A stretch of 9,211 nt of DNA, from assembly GCA_903921945.1 (NCBI GenBank), contig CAIXSC010000162.1, positions 1 through 9,211 on the forward strand, in the 5' to 3' direction. The notes beneath the pieces are model-generated. The model did not search any database. It was not told where the DNA came from and was given only the letters and a program-made list of their open reading frames with translations. Positions 1-5,286 of this stretch are shown one piece after another. The DNA is from an uncultured Planctomycetaceae bacterium. GTDB taxonomy: Bacteria; Planctomycetota; Planctomycetia; Pirellulales; Pirellulaceae. Made by a program: the position numbers and the translations under genes. Every line of letters begins with the position of its first letter. Within the stretch, counting starts at the first letter, position 1.

Positions 1-133
1 GGTGGTTGGTGGTTGGTGGTTGGTGGTTGGTGGTTGGTGGTTGGTGGTTGGTGGTTGGTGGTTGGTGGTCAGTGGTCAGTGGTCAGTGGTTAGTGGTCAG
101 TGGTCAGTGGTCAGTGGTCAGTGGTCAGTGGCG
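1..133. repeat. Heptamer tandem array (GGTGGTT block, then AGTGGTC block)
   Basis: Nineteen consecutive 7-bp units in one unbroken register. Units 1-9 (1-63) are identical GGTGGTT; unit 10 (64-70) is the hybrid GGTGGTC; units 11-18 (71-126) are AGTGGTC, with one AGTGGTT at 85-91; the last unit (127-133) decays to AGTGGCG. The array may continue upstream of the window. The change of block without a change of phase suggests one array whose halves were amplified from different variants. The period is not a multiple of three and the units contain no stop in these frames, so spurious open frames run through it. It ends 62 bases before the pduL start. Positions 134-195 are GT-rich and hold the pduL ribosome binding site; I see no convincing promoter there. 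Confidence 0.95.
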
Positions 134-195
134 GGTTTTGGGTTGTTTCGGGTGGGCGGTGGTTCGTTGTGGTTGGTTGGGAAGGGCGGTTGAGC

Positions 196-915
196 ATGGA
201 CAGGTTGAGTATTGATCGGTCGACGATCGAAGCGATTGTGCGGCAGTTGGTGCTGGGCAATCCGCCGCCTTCCGCGACGGCGGCCTCGGCGCCGTACCAG
301 CCGAACTTGGTGGTGAGCATTTCGGCGCGTCACTGCCATTTGACGGACGAGCATGTCGAGATCCTGTTCGGGGCGGGCAAGAAGTTGACGCCGGGAAAGC
401 CGCTGTACCAGGACGGTTTTTACGCGGCGGAAGAGACTGTGATGATTGTCGGTCCGCGGCGGCGCATGCTGCCCACCGTGCGAGTGCTCGGACCGACTCG
501 GCCAGCCAGCCAGGTGGAGTTGGCGTTCACCGATTCGATATCGCTCGGCATCGAGGCTCCGGTCCGTCACAGCGGCAACATTCAAGGCACTCCCGGATGT
601 GTGCTCGTGGGGCCCAAGGGGGTCGTCGAGTTGACTCAGGGAGTGATCCGCGCGGCGCGGCACGTTCACATGAACGAACGGGACGCCGAGCATTACGGCG
701 TTCGCAACGGCGATTTCATGAAATTGCGGATCGAGGCTCCGCAGTGTTCGGTGGTGTTCGAAGACCTGCTTGTCCGGGCCGACAAGACGAGCAAGTTGGA
801 AGTCCACATCGACACGGACGAGGGGAATGCCTGTTTCCTCGATAGCGCGACGAAGGTCGAGCTCTTCAAGCAGGATCCGCCATGCGGCTGCCACGGCGCC
901 AAGCACGGCAAATGA
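196..915 (+). CDS. pduL: PduL-type phosphotransacylase with N-terminal encapsulation peptide
   Basis: Phosphate acyltransferase of the BMC-specific PduL family (unrelated to Pta). It converts acyl-CoA plus phosphate to acyl-phosphate and CoA, regenerating CoA inside the shell. 239 aa. Residues 6-20 form an amphipathic helix typical of encapsulation peptides, followed by a Pro/Ala linker (22-36). The family's metal-site residues are visible: H46 and H48 (RHCHL), E108, H156 and H158 (RHVHM), and H204. These fall almost exactly at the positions I recall for the Rhodopseudomonas PduL di-zinc site (48, 50, 109, 157, 159, 204). I chose ATG 196 because GGGAAGGG lies about 8 bases upstream and the helix begins there; the frame stays open further upstream only through the heptamer array. 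Unusual: a C-terminal tail with C230, C232, H233 and H237. First BMC gene in the window, 98 bases before the first BMC-H. Substrate is probably lactyl-CoA (inference from context). Confidence 0.95.
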   Translation: MDRLSIDRSTIEAIVRQLVLGNPPPSATAASAPYQPNLVVSISARHCHLTDEHVEILFGAGKKLTPGKPLYQDGFYAAEETVMIVGPRRRMLPTVRVLGPTRPASQVELAFTDSISLGIEAPVRHSGNIQGTPGCVLVGPKGVVELTQGVIRAARHVHMNERDAEHYGVRNGDFMKLRIEAPQCSVVFEDLLVRADKTSKLEVHIDTDEGNACFLDSATKVELFKQDPPCGCHGAKHGK

Positions 916-948
916 CGCGGCCGGGATGACGCGCGGCGCGGGCCGCGT
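915..948 (+). other. Hairpin at the pduL stop codon
   Basis: Perfect 8-bp inverted repeat: ACGCGGCC (915-922) and GGCCGCGT (941-948), separated by an 18-base GC-rich loop that can itself pair in part. It starts on the last base of the pduL stop codon. No T-run follows directly (the nearest, T6, is about 45 bases on), so it is not a standard intrinsic terminator. A role as partial terminator or mRNA 3'-end stabiliser that lets shell genes be expressed differently from pduL is inference only. Confidence 0.45.
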
Positions 949-1013
949 TCCTCCTGAACGCTCGGGTTTGAAACGATTCGATTACGGTTGGTTTTTTCTG
1001 GAGTATCCGCACT

Positions 1014-1331
1014 ATGGCGAAGTCATTGGAAGCGTTGGGCATGATCGAAACCAAGGGATTCATTTCCCTGGTGGAAGCGGTGGACGCGATGCTCAAGGCG
1101 GCGAACGTCACGTTCGTGGGCTGGGACAAGGTGGGCAGCGGTCTGGTGTCGGCGTTCGTCACGGGCGACGTCGCGGCGGTCAAGGCGGCGACCGACGCCG
1201 GCGCGACGGCTGCCGGCCGGATTGGCGAAGTGGTGAGCGTGCAAGTGATTCCGCGTCCGCATGAGGATCTGGAAATCGTTCTGCCGCCGCCCGTTTCGCG
1301 CGGCGGGGCCAAGGGCAAGTCGGTCGAATAG
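1014..1331 (+). CDS. BMC-H hexameric shell protein 1 (PduA-like)
   Basis: Single BMC domain (Pfam00936 type), 105 aa. It forms hexamers that tile the shell facets, and their central pore admits small polar metabolites. Hallmarks: the N-terminal strand with IETKG at 11-15, the pore loop KVGSG at 39-43, the GDVAAVKAATDAG helix, and the VIPRPH segment near the C-terminus. The core reads very like PduA. The last ~17 residues form a Pro/Gly/Lys tail beyond the usual domain. ATG 1014 is supported by GGAG at 1000-1003 and by the domain starting at once. In planctomycete PVM loci two BMC-H genes lie side by side (named pvmD and pvmE in Planctopirus limnophila, as I recall), and this is the first. Its pore keeps the Lys and Ser seen in PduA-like pores, unlike its neighbour. 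Confident in the family; its share of the shell cannot be read from sequence. Confidence 0.96.
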   Translation: MAKSLEALGMIETKGFISLVEAVDAMLKAANVTFVGWDKVGSGLVSAFVTGDVAAVKAATDAGATAAGRIGEVVSVQVIPRPHEDLEIVLPPPVSRGGAKGKSVE

Positions 1332-1417
1332 TTCCGGCCGAGCGGTCCTCGTTCACACTCGTTTTCATTCGCTCATCGTTCGCACTCACAACAAACAGCT
1401 CACACGGAGAATCGGCA

Positions 1418-1687
1418 ATGCAAGGCGCAATTGGTTTGGTGGAAACAAAGGGGCTCATCGCGCTCGTCGAGGCGACGGATGCGATGGCCAAGGCCGCGAA
1501 CGTGAAGATCGAACGCCGGATCGGCATCGGCGGCGCGCTCGTCACGACGATCGTCAGCGGCGATGTCGGCAGCGTCCGCGCGGCGGTCGAAGCGGGCGCC
1601 CAGGCGGCCCAGGCGGTCGGCGAATTGGTCGGCAGCCACGTGATTCCGCGGCCGGCTGAAGGGCTGGTCGAAGCGTTCTTGATGTAG
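1418..1687 (+). CDS. BMC-H hexameric shell protein 2
   Basis: Single BMC domain, 89 aa, a compact canonical length. It begins with LVETKG (7-12) and ends soon after VIPRP, with little tail. Second hexamer-forming facet protein, 86 bases after the first BMC-H. GGAGA at 1406-1410 is a good ribosome binding site, 7 bases before ATG. The alignment to BMC-H 1 is gap-free through the pore loop: K39 and S42 of BMC-H 1 correspond to G36 and G39 here (GIGGA at 36-40), and R33-R34 stand where G36-W37 are in BMC-H 1. The pore is therefore predicted to be wider and different in charge. Having two distinct pores suggests the two paralogues pass different metabolites or make mixed facets (inference). The intergenic stretch before it (1332-1417) is rich in CACTCG/CATTCG-like words that loosely resemble the complement of the second heptamer array. 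Confidence 0.96.
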   Translation: MQGAIGLVETKGLIALVEATDAMAKAANVKIERRIGIGGALVTTIVSGDVGSVRAAVEAGAQAAQAVGELVGSHVIPRPAEGLVEAFLM

Positions 1688-1721
1688 TCCCGGCTCCCTG
1701 TCGCGCGGAAGGCTCACGATC

Positions 1722-2909
1722 ATGAAGATCCTGGTCGCCAACCTGGGTTCCACCAGCTTTAAGTACCGGCTGTTCGACATGTCGGACGAGCGTCAATTGG
1801 CGCGCGGCGGCATCGAGCGGATCGGCGCGAAGGAAAGCCCGGTGTTCGTCGAGGTGGGGGGACGGCGTCGCGAACTGACGGCCCCTGTCCCCGACCACGC
1901 GGTGGCGGTCCGCCAGTGTCTCGAGCAGTTGACCGACCCGGTCGACGGTTGCTTGCGGGACGCGGCGGAAGTCGCCGCGATCGGCTTCAAGGCGGTTCAT
2001 GGCGGACGGATCAGCGGGGTGCAACGCGTCACGCCCGACGTGTTGGCGGCGATGGAAGAGATGAACCAAGTCGCGCCCGCGCACAATCCGCCGTACATTC
2101 GCGCCATGCGATTGTTGGCGGAACGTCTCCCGGAGATTCCGCTGGTCGCGGCGTTCGAGACCGGTTTTCACGCAACCGCGCCGGATTACATCAAGCACTA
2201 CCCGGTGCCGTACGAATGGGCCGACCGTTTCCAGGTGAAACGCTGGGGGTTCCATGGCGCGAGCCATCGCTACATCGCCAACCGGATCGCTGACCTGCTG
2301 GGACGCGAGGACCTGTCCGTCGTCTCGTGCCACCTTGGCGGTTCGAACAGCTTGTGCGGCATTCGCGGCCGGACGAGCGTGGCGACCACCATGGGCATGA
2401 GTCCCCAATCGGGATTGCCGCATAACAACCGCGTGGGCGATTTCGATCCGTTCGCGTTGCCTGTGGTGATGAAAGCCACCGGCCAATCGCTCGATGAAGT
2501 CCTGCATGTGCTGGCCGAGAAGAGCGGACTGTTGGGGTTGAGCGGCGTGAGCGGCGACATTCGCGACCTTGAGGAAGCGGCCGCTGCCGGCCACCCGCGT
2601 GCTCGGTTGGCGCTCGATGTGTTCGCCGCTGAAATCCGCCGCCACCTCGGCGGGCTGCTCGCCGAACTCAACGGCGCCGACGTCATCGTCTTCACAGGCG
2701 GGATCGGCGAAAACGCCCGCAATGTGCGTTCCGCGGTGCTCGGAAAACTCGATCGACTCGGCGTGCGGCTTGACCCGGCTCGCAACGAGGCGGCGCGGGG
2801 CGAAAGCCGGATCAGCGCCGACGACAGTCCAACCCAAGTGTGGATCGTGCCAACCAACGAGGAACTGATCGTCGCCCGGCAATCGTGCCAACTGCTCCGC
2901 GGCGGCTGA
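1722..2909 (+). CDS. ackA: Acetate kinase family (AckA-like), divergent active site
   Basis: 395 aa, the usual length for the acetate/propionate kinase family (ASKHA fold). It would transfer phosphate from acyl-phosphate to ADP, making the ATP of the pathway. Family motifs: NLGSTSFK at 7-14, AVHGG at 91-95, H121 in AHNPP, FHATAP near 149, GFHGASH at 176-182 (H178), R237 in NNRVGDFDP, TGGIGEN near 326, and NEE at 379-381. Compared from memory with the Methanosarcina enzyme, several key positions differ: Arg91 is K90, catalytic Asp148 is E146, the pocket residue Leu122 is A120, the HLGNG loop reads HLGGS, and MGTR reads HNNR. V92, F177 and P228 keep the rest of the acyl pocket. This suggests a dedicated lactate- or propionate-sized acyl kinase, or weak activity. 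There is no N- or C-terminal targeting helix, so it is probably cytosolic. GGAAGG at 1707-1712 supports the start. It lies 34 bases after BMC-H 2. Confidence 0.9.
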   Translation: MKILVANLGSTSFKYRLFDMSDERQLARGGIERIGAKESPVFVEVGGRRRELTAPVPDHAVAVRQCLEQLTDPVDGCLRDAAEVAAIGFKAVHGGRISGVQRVTPDVLAAMEEMNQVAPAHNPPYIRAMRLLAERLPEIPLVAAFETGFHATAPDYIKHYPVPYEWADRFQVKRWGFHGASHRYIANRIADLLGREDLSVVSCHLGGSNSLCGIRGRTSVATTMGMSPQSGLPHNNRVGDFDPFALPVVMKATGQSLDEVLHVLAEKSGLLGLSGVSGDIRDLEEAAAAGHPRARLALDVFAAEIRRHLGGLLAELNGADVIVFTGGIGENARNVRSAVLGKLDRLGVRLDPARNEAARGESRISADDSPTQVWIVPTNEELIVARQSCQLLRGG

Positions 2910-2925
2910 GACGCGGCGGCTGAGA
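2898..2925. repeat. 14-bp perfect tandem duplication at the ackA stop
   Basis: CGCGGCGGCTGAGA occurs twice in direct succession (2898-2911, 2912-2925) and a third copy begins (CGCG, 2926-2929). The first copy contains the ackA stop codon TGA (2907-2909), so the duplication leaves the protein intact and adds a second TGA downstream at 2921-2923. It looks like a recent slippage event. Confidence 0.9.
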
Positions 2926-2975
2926 CGCGACCCGCCGACCCGCACCGCCCAGGACCACGTCGCAAGGACTATTCG

Positions 2976-3293
2976 ATGTTCGTCGCCAAAGTGACCGGAT
3001 CGCTGGTTTCGACCCAGAAAGTGGAGTCCATGGTGGGCTTCAAACTGCTGGTCGTCGAGCCGTACCGGATCGATCCGCAGCAACGCCAGTCGCTCGTCAC
3101 CACCGGCCGCACGTTCATCGCCGTCGATACGCTCGGGGCCGGCGAAGGCGATTACGTGTTGATCTGCCAAGGCTCCAGCGCTCGACTCACCCCCGAAACC
3201 AAGAACCTGCCGATCGACACCATCGTCATCGGGATCGTCGACCACGTGCATGTGGAACACCAGTGCGTGTACTCGCGCGAGTCCAACGGATAA
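2976..3293 (+). CDS. BMC-P pentameric vertex protein 1 (EutN/CcmL family)
   Basis: 105 aa, a single EutN/CcmL domain (Pfam03319 type). Pentamers of this family cap the vertices of the icosahedral shell. Signatures: the N-terminal strand VAKVTGSLVST, the KLLVVEP strand at 23-29, VDTLGAGEGD at 50-59 (the conserved aDxxGAGxGd turn), and the C-terminal IVIGIVDHVHVE strand. AAGGA at 2964-2968 lies 7 bases before the ATG. It follows ackA by 66 bases and is followed by the 255-bp repeat-bearing gap. This is the first of three BMC-P paralogues, matching the three pentamer genes of known PVM loci (pvmH, pvmK and pvmM by my recollection). Its C-terminus is about ten residues longer than that of BMC-P 2. 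Confidence 0.95.
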   Translation: MFVAKVTGSLVSTQKVESMVGFKLLVVEPYRIDPQQRQSLVTTGRTFIAVDTLGAGEGDYVLICQGSSARLTPETKNLPIDTIVIGIVDHVHVEHQCVYSRESNG

Positions 3294-3548
3294 CCACTAC
3301 CCCGCTCGCCAACCAGCCCGAAACCAAATTACGAACCACCGCTGGCGTCCTGCCGCGGGCAAAACACCGCCCAGAGCTATCGGCAGCCGTAGCACCCGTA
3401 AAAGCAGAAGCAGAAGTAAAAGCAGAAGCGGAAGCGGAAGCAAAAGAAAAAGCAAAAGCAAAAGATTCAGAAACCGGCATTCGCCGCGAGCTCGGTTCGC
3501 GGCCATCAAGAACCATCGCACAACTGATTCGCAAGGAATCCGCCGATC
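3294..3548. other. Intergenic gap between BMC-P 1 and the aldehyde dehydrogenase
   Basis: 255 bases, long for this operon. It contains a purine hexamer array (listed separately) and no convincing gene. A 100-codon frame from 3263 crosses the gap and would encode a Lys/Ala/Glu-rich stretch, but it has no ribosome binding site, overlaps both neighbours and owes its openness to the repeat. I found no clear promoter or terminator; AAGGA at 3534-3538 is the ribosome binding site of the next gene. Confidence 0.6.
3400..3466 (+). repeat. Degenerate purine-rich hexamer array (ARAGCA-like)
   Basis: About eleven 6-bp units of the type AAAGCA/GAAGCA/GAAGCG run from 3400 to 3466. The + strand is almost all purine with a C every sixth base and a single T at 3417. 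The period of six keeps frames open and yields Lys/Ala/Glu or Ser/Arg/Lys dipeptides in translation. Composition differs sharply from the flanking GC-rich DNA. Confidence 0.85.
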
Positions 3549-4994
3549 ATGGCCACTCCGATTAACGAAGATCTGATTCGCAACGTCATCGCTCAAGTGC
3601 TGGCCCAGGTGGGCCGCGCGCCGGTGGTCGCCGGTCCGCGGTTCACGGGGCGCCACGGTGTGTTCACCTGTGTGGATGAGGCGGTCGCGGCGGCTCGGGA
3701 CGCCTTCGAACAGCTGTCCGAACGCACGATCGAGGATCGCAAGGGGATCATCGAGATCATCCGCCGGCTGGCGATCGACAACTGCGTCGAGCTTGGCACG
3801 ATGGAGATGCACGAAACGAAGATCGGGCGCCTGCAGCACAAGATCGAAAAGCTGAAGACGCTAGGTGAACGCACGCCGGGTGTCGAGTTTCTGCGGAGCG
3901 AGGTGTTTAGCGGCGACCATGGACTGGCGGTCATCGAACACGCCCCGTTCGGCGTGATCGGGGCGATCACGCCCGTCACGCATTCGCTGCCGACCTTGAC
4001 GGGCAACGCGGTGAGCATGATCGCGGGCGGCAACACGCTGGTCGTCAATCCGCATCCCAGCGGCAAGAAGGTCGCGGCTGAAGGCGTGCGGCGCTACAAC
4101 GAAGAGATCCATCGCCGCTATGGCATCGACAATCTGATCACGATCATCGCCGAACCGACGCTCGATTCGGCCGCCGGGATCTTCAAGCATCGCGGCGTGG
4201 CGATGATTTGCGTGACGGGCGGACCGGCTGTGGCCCGCGCGGCGCTCAACAGCGGCAAGCGCGCGGTGGTCGCCGGTCCGGGGAATCCGCCGGTCGTCGT
4301 GGATGAAACGGCCGATCTGGATCGAGCCGCCCGCTCGATCATCCAGGGTGCGTCGTACGACAACAATTTGCTGTGCATCGCCGAGAAGGAAGTGTTCGTG
4401 GTCGCTTCGGTCTTCGACCGGATGCTGGAAGCGATGGATCGGGCCGGCGCCGCGCGGCTCAATGCGAAAGAAGTCGACACGCTGACGCGCAACGCGATCA
4501 TCCAGGTCGGCGAAGGCGATCATCGACACGACGCGCCGTCCAAGGACTTCCTGGGAAAGGATGCCGCCGTGCTGGCCAAGGGAGCCGGCCGCCAAGTCTC
4601 CGAAAAGGTGGAACTGCTGTTTGGCGAAACGGACTACGGCAATCCGTTCGTGGGCGTCGAGCAGATGATGCCGTTCGTGCCTTTCATCCGCGTGAAGGAT
4701 GTCGACGAAGCGATCGCCAAGGCGAAAGAGGCCGAACACGGTTTCCGCCACACCAGCATCATGCACTCGAACAACGTCCGCAATCTCACTCGCATGGGCC
4801 GAGCGCTCGACACGACCCTGTTCGTGAAGAACGGGCCGTGCATGGCCGCGCTCGGCCTGGGTGGTGAAGGTTATCTATCGTTCTCGATCGCCGGTCCCAC
4901 AGGCGAAGGCGTCACCACACCGCTGACGTTCACTCGCGAACGACGCTGCTCGATGATCGAGGATCTGCATATCCTCGGGAAGCGGGGCGTCTAA
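3549..4994 (+). CDS. pduP: CoA-acylating aldehyde dehydrogenase (PduP/EutE-like), encapsulated
   Basis: 481 aa. It oxidises an aldehyde to acyl-CoA with NAD+ and CoA; from context the substrate is L-lactaldehyde, giving lactyl-CoA. Residues 4-21 (INEDLIRNVIAQVLAQVG) form an amphipathic helix like the PduP encapsulation peptide, followed by a short Pro/Gly linker, so the enzyme should sit in the lumen. The catalytic thiol is C276 in NNLLCIAEKE. Other family blocks are APFGVIGAITP, AGGNTLVVNPHPSGKK and CVTGGPAVARAALNSGKRAVVAGPGNPP (cofactor region), and the C-terminal AGPTGEGVTTPLTFTRERRC block typical of this CoA-dependent subfamily. Odd: H145 (TPVTHSLP) stands where related enzymes have Asn (TPxTNP), the residue that lines the oxyanion hole. 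AAGGA lies about 11 bases before the ATG. The stop is one base before the next ATG, indicating translational coupling to BMC-P 2. The symbol denotes the family; the planctomycete gene has its own pvm name. Confidence 0.93.
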   Translation: MATPINEDLIRNVIAQVLAQVGRAPVVAGPRFTGRHGVFTCVDEAVAAARDAFEQLSERTIEDRKGIIEIIRRLAIDNCVELGTMEMHETKIGRLQHKIEKLKTLGERTPGVEFLRSEVFSGDHGLAVIEHAPFGVIGAITPVTHSLPTLTGNAVSMIAGGNTLVVNPHPSGKKVAAEGVRRYNEEIHRRYGIDNLITIIAEPTLDSAAGIFKHRGVAMICVTGGPAVARAALNSGKRAVVAGPGNPPVVVDETADLDRAARSIIQGASYDNNLLCIAEKEVFVVASVFDRMLEAMDRAGAARLNAKEVDTLTRNAIIQVGEGDHRHDAPSKDFLGKDAAVLAKGAGRQVSEKVELLFGETDYGNPFVGVEQMMPFVPFIRVKDVDEAIAKAKEAEHGFRHTSIMHSNNVRNLTRMGRALDTTLFVKNGPCMAALGLGGEGYLSFSIAGPTGEGVTTPLTFTRERRCSMIEDLHILGKRGV

Positions 4995-4995
4995 C

Positions 4996-5286
4996 ATGCA
5001 AGTCGCCTTCGTCTTGGGGCACGCGACCAGCACGGTGAAACACGAGTCGTTGCGCGGGCAGAAACTGCTGCTCGTCCAACCGCTCGCTGCCGATGCCGCG
5101 TCCCCGGATGGCGACCCGCTGCTGGTGATCGACACGGTCGGCGCCGGTCCCGGAGAACGCGTCATGATCACCAGCGACGGCAAGTTCACCCGTGAATGGG
5201 TCAAGTCGGATAAATCGCCCGCCCGCTGGGCTGTGATCGGCATCTGCGACGAACGGCGGACCAGCCGCCGCGGAGGCGCGTCATGA
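4996..5286 (+). CDS. BMC-P pentameric vertex protein 2 (EutN/CcmL family)
   Basis: 96 aa, a single EutN/CcmL domain. The GAG turn reads IDTVGAGPGE (45-54), preceded by the KLLLVQP strand (23-29), and the C-terminal strand is AVIGICD. Compared with BMC-P 1 the loop between strands is Ala/Asp-rich and the C-terminus ends in a basic RRTSRRGG tail. ATG 4996 lies one base after the dehydrogenase stop, with GGGAAG (4977-4982) as a possible ribosome binding site inside that gene. Its own stop codon (5284-5286) overlaps the next start as ATGA, so dehydrogenase, pentamer and the unknown protein are translated as a tightly coupled trio. Vertex cap role by family. Confidence 0.94.
   Translation: MQVAFVLGHATSTVKHESLRGQKLLLVQPLAADAASPDGDPLLVIDTVGAGPGERVMITSDGKFTREWVKSDKSPARWAVIGICDERRTSRRGGAS
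5272..5276 (+). promoter_or_regulatory. Ribosome binding site GGAGG inside BMC-P 2
   Basis: GGAGG lies in the last codons of BMC-P 2, 6 bases before ATG 5283 and 9 before the adjacent ATG 5286. It supports initiation at the ATGATG pair. ATG 5283 overlaps the upstream TGA (5284-5286); either ATG is plausible and the choice changes the protein by one Met. Confidence 0.75.

Noticed and set aside
1..133. CRISPR-like array
   Set aside because: Units are 7 bp with no spacers; a simple tandem repeat.
100..195. Upstream in-frame ATG at 100 as the pduL start
   Set aside because: It would add 32 residues of VSGQWS-type repeat translation. ATG 196 has a Shine-Dalgarno site and begins right before the targeting helix.
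967..1003. TTGAAA as a -35 box for a BMC-H promoter
   Set aside because: No acceptable -10 sequence at 16-18 bases spacing; the T6 run lies there instead.
1554..3260. 568-codon - strand open frame opposite ackA and BMC-P 1
   Set aside because: It is antisense to clearly conserved genes; high-GC coding DNA commonly leaves such frames open, and the translation shows no family motif.
3263..3565. 100-codon + strand frame crossing the gap before the dehydrogenase
   Set aside because: No ribosome binding site, overlaps both flanking genes, and its composition comes from the purine hexamer repeat.
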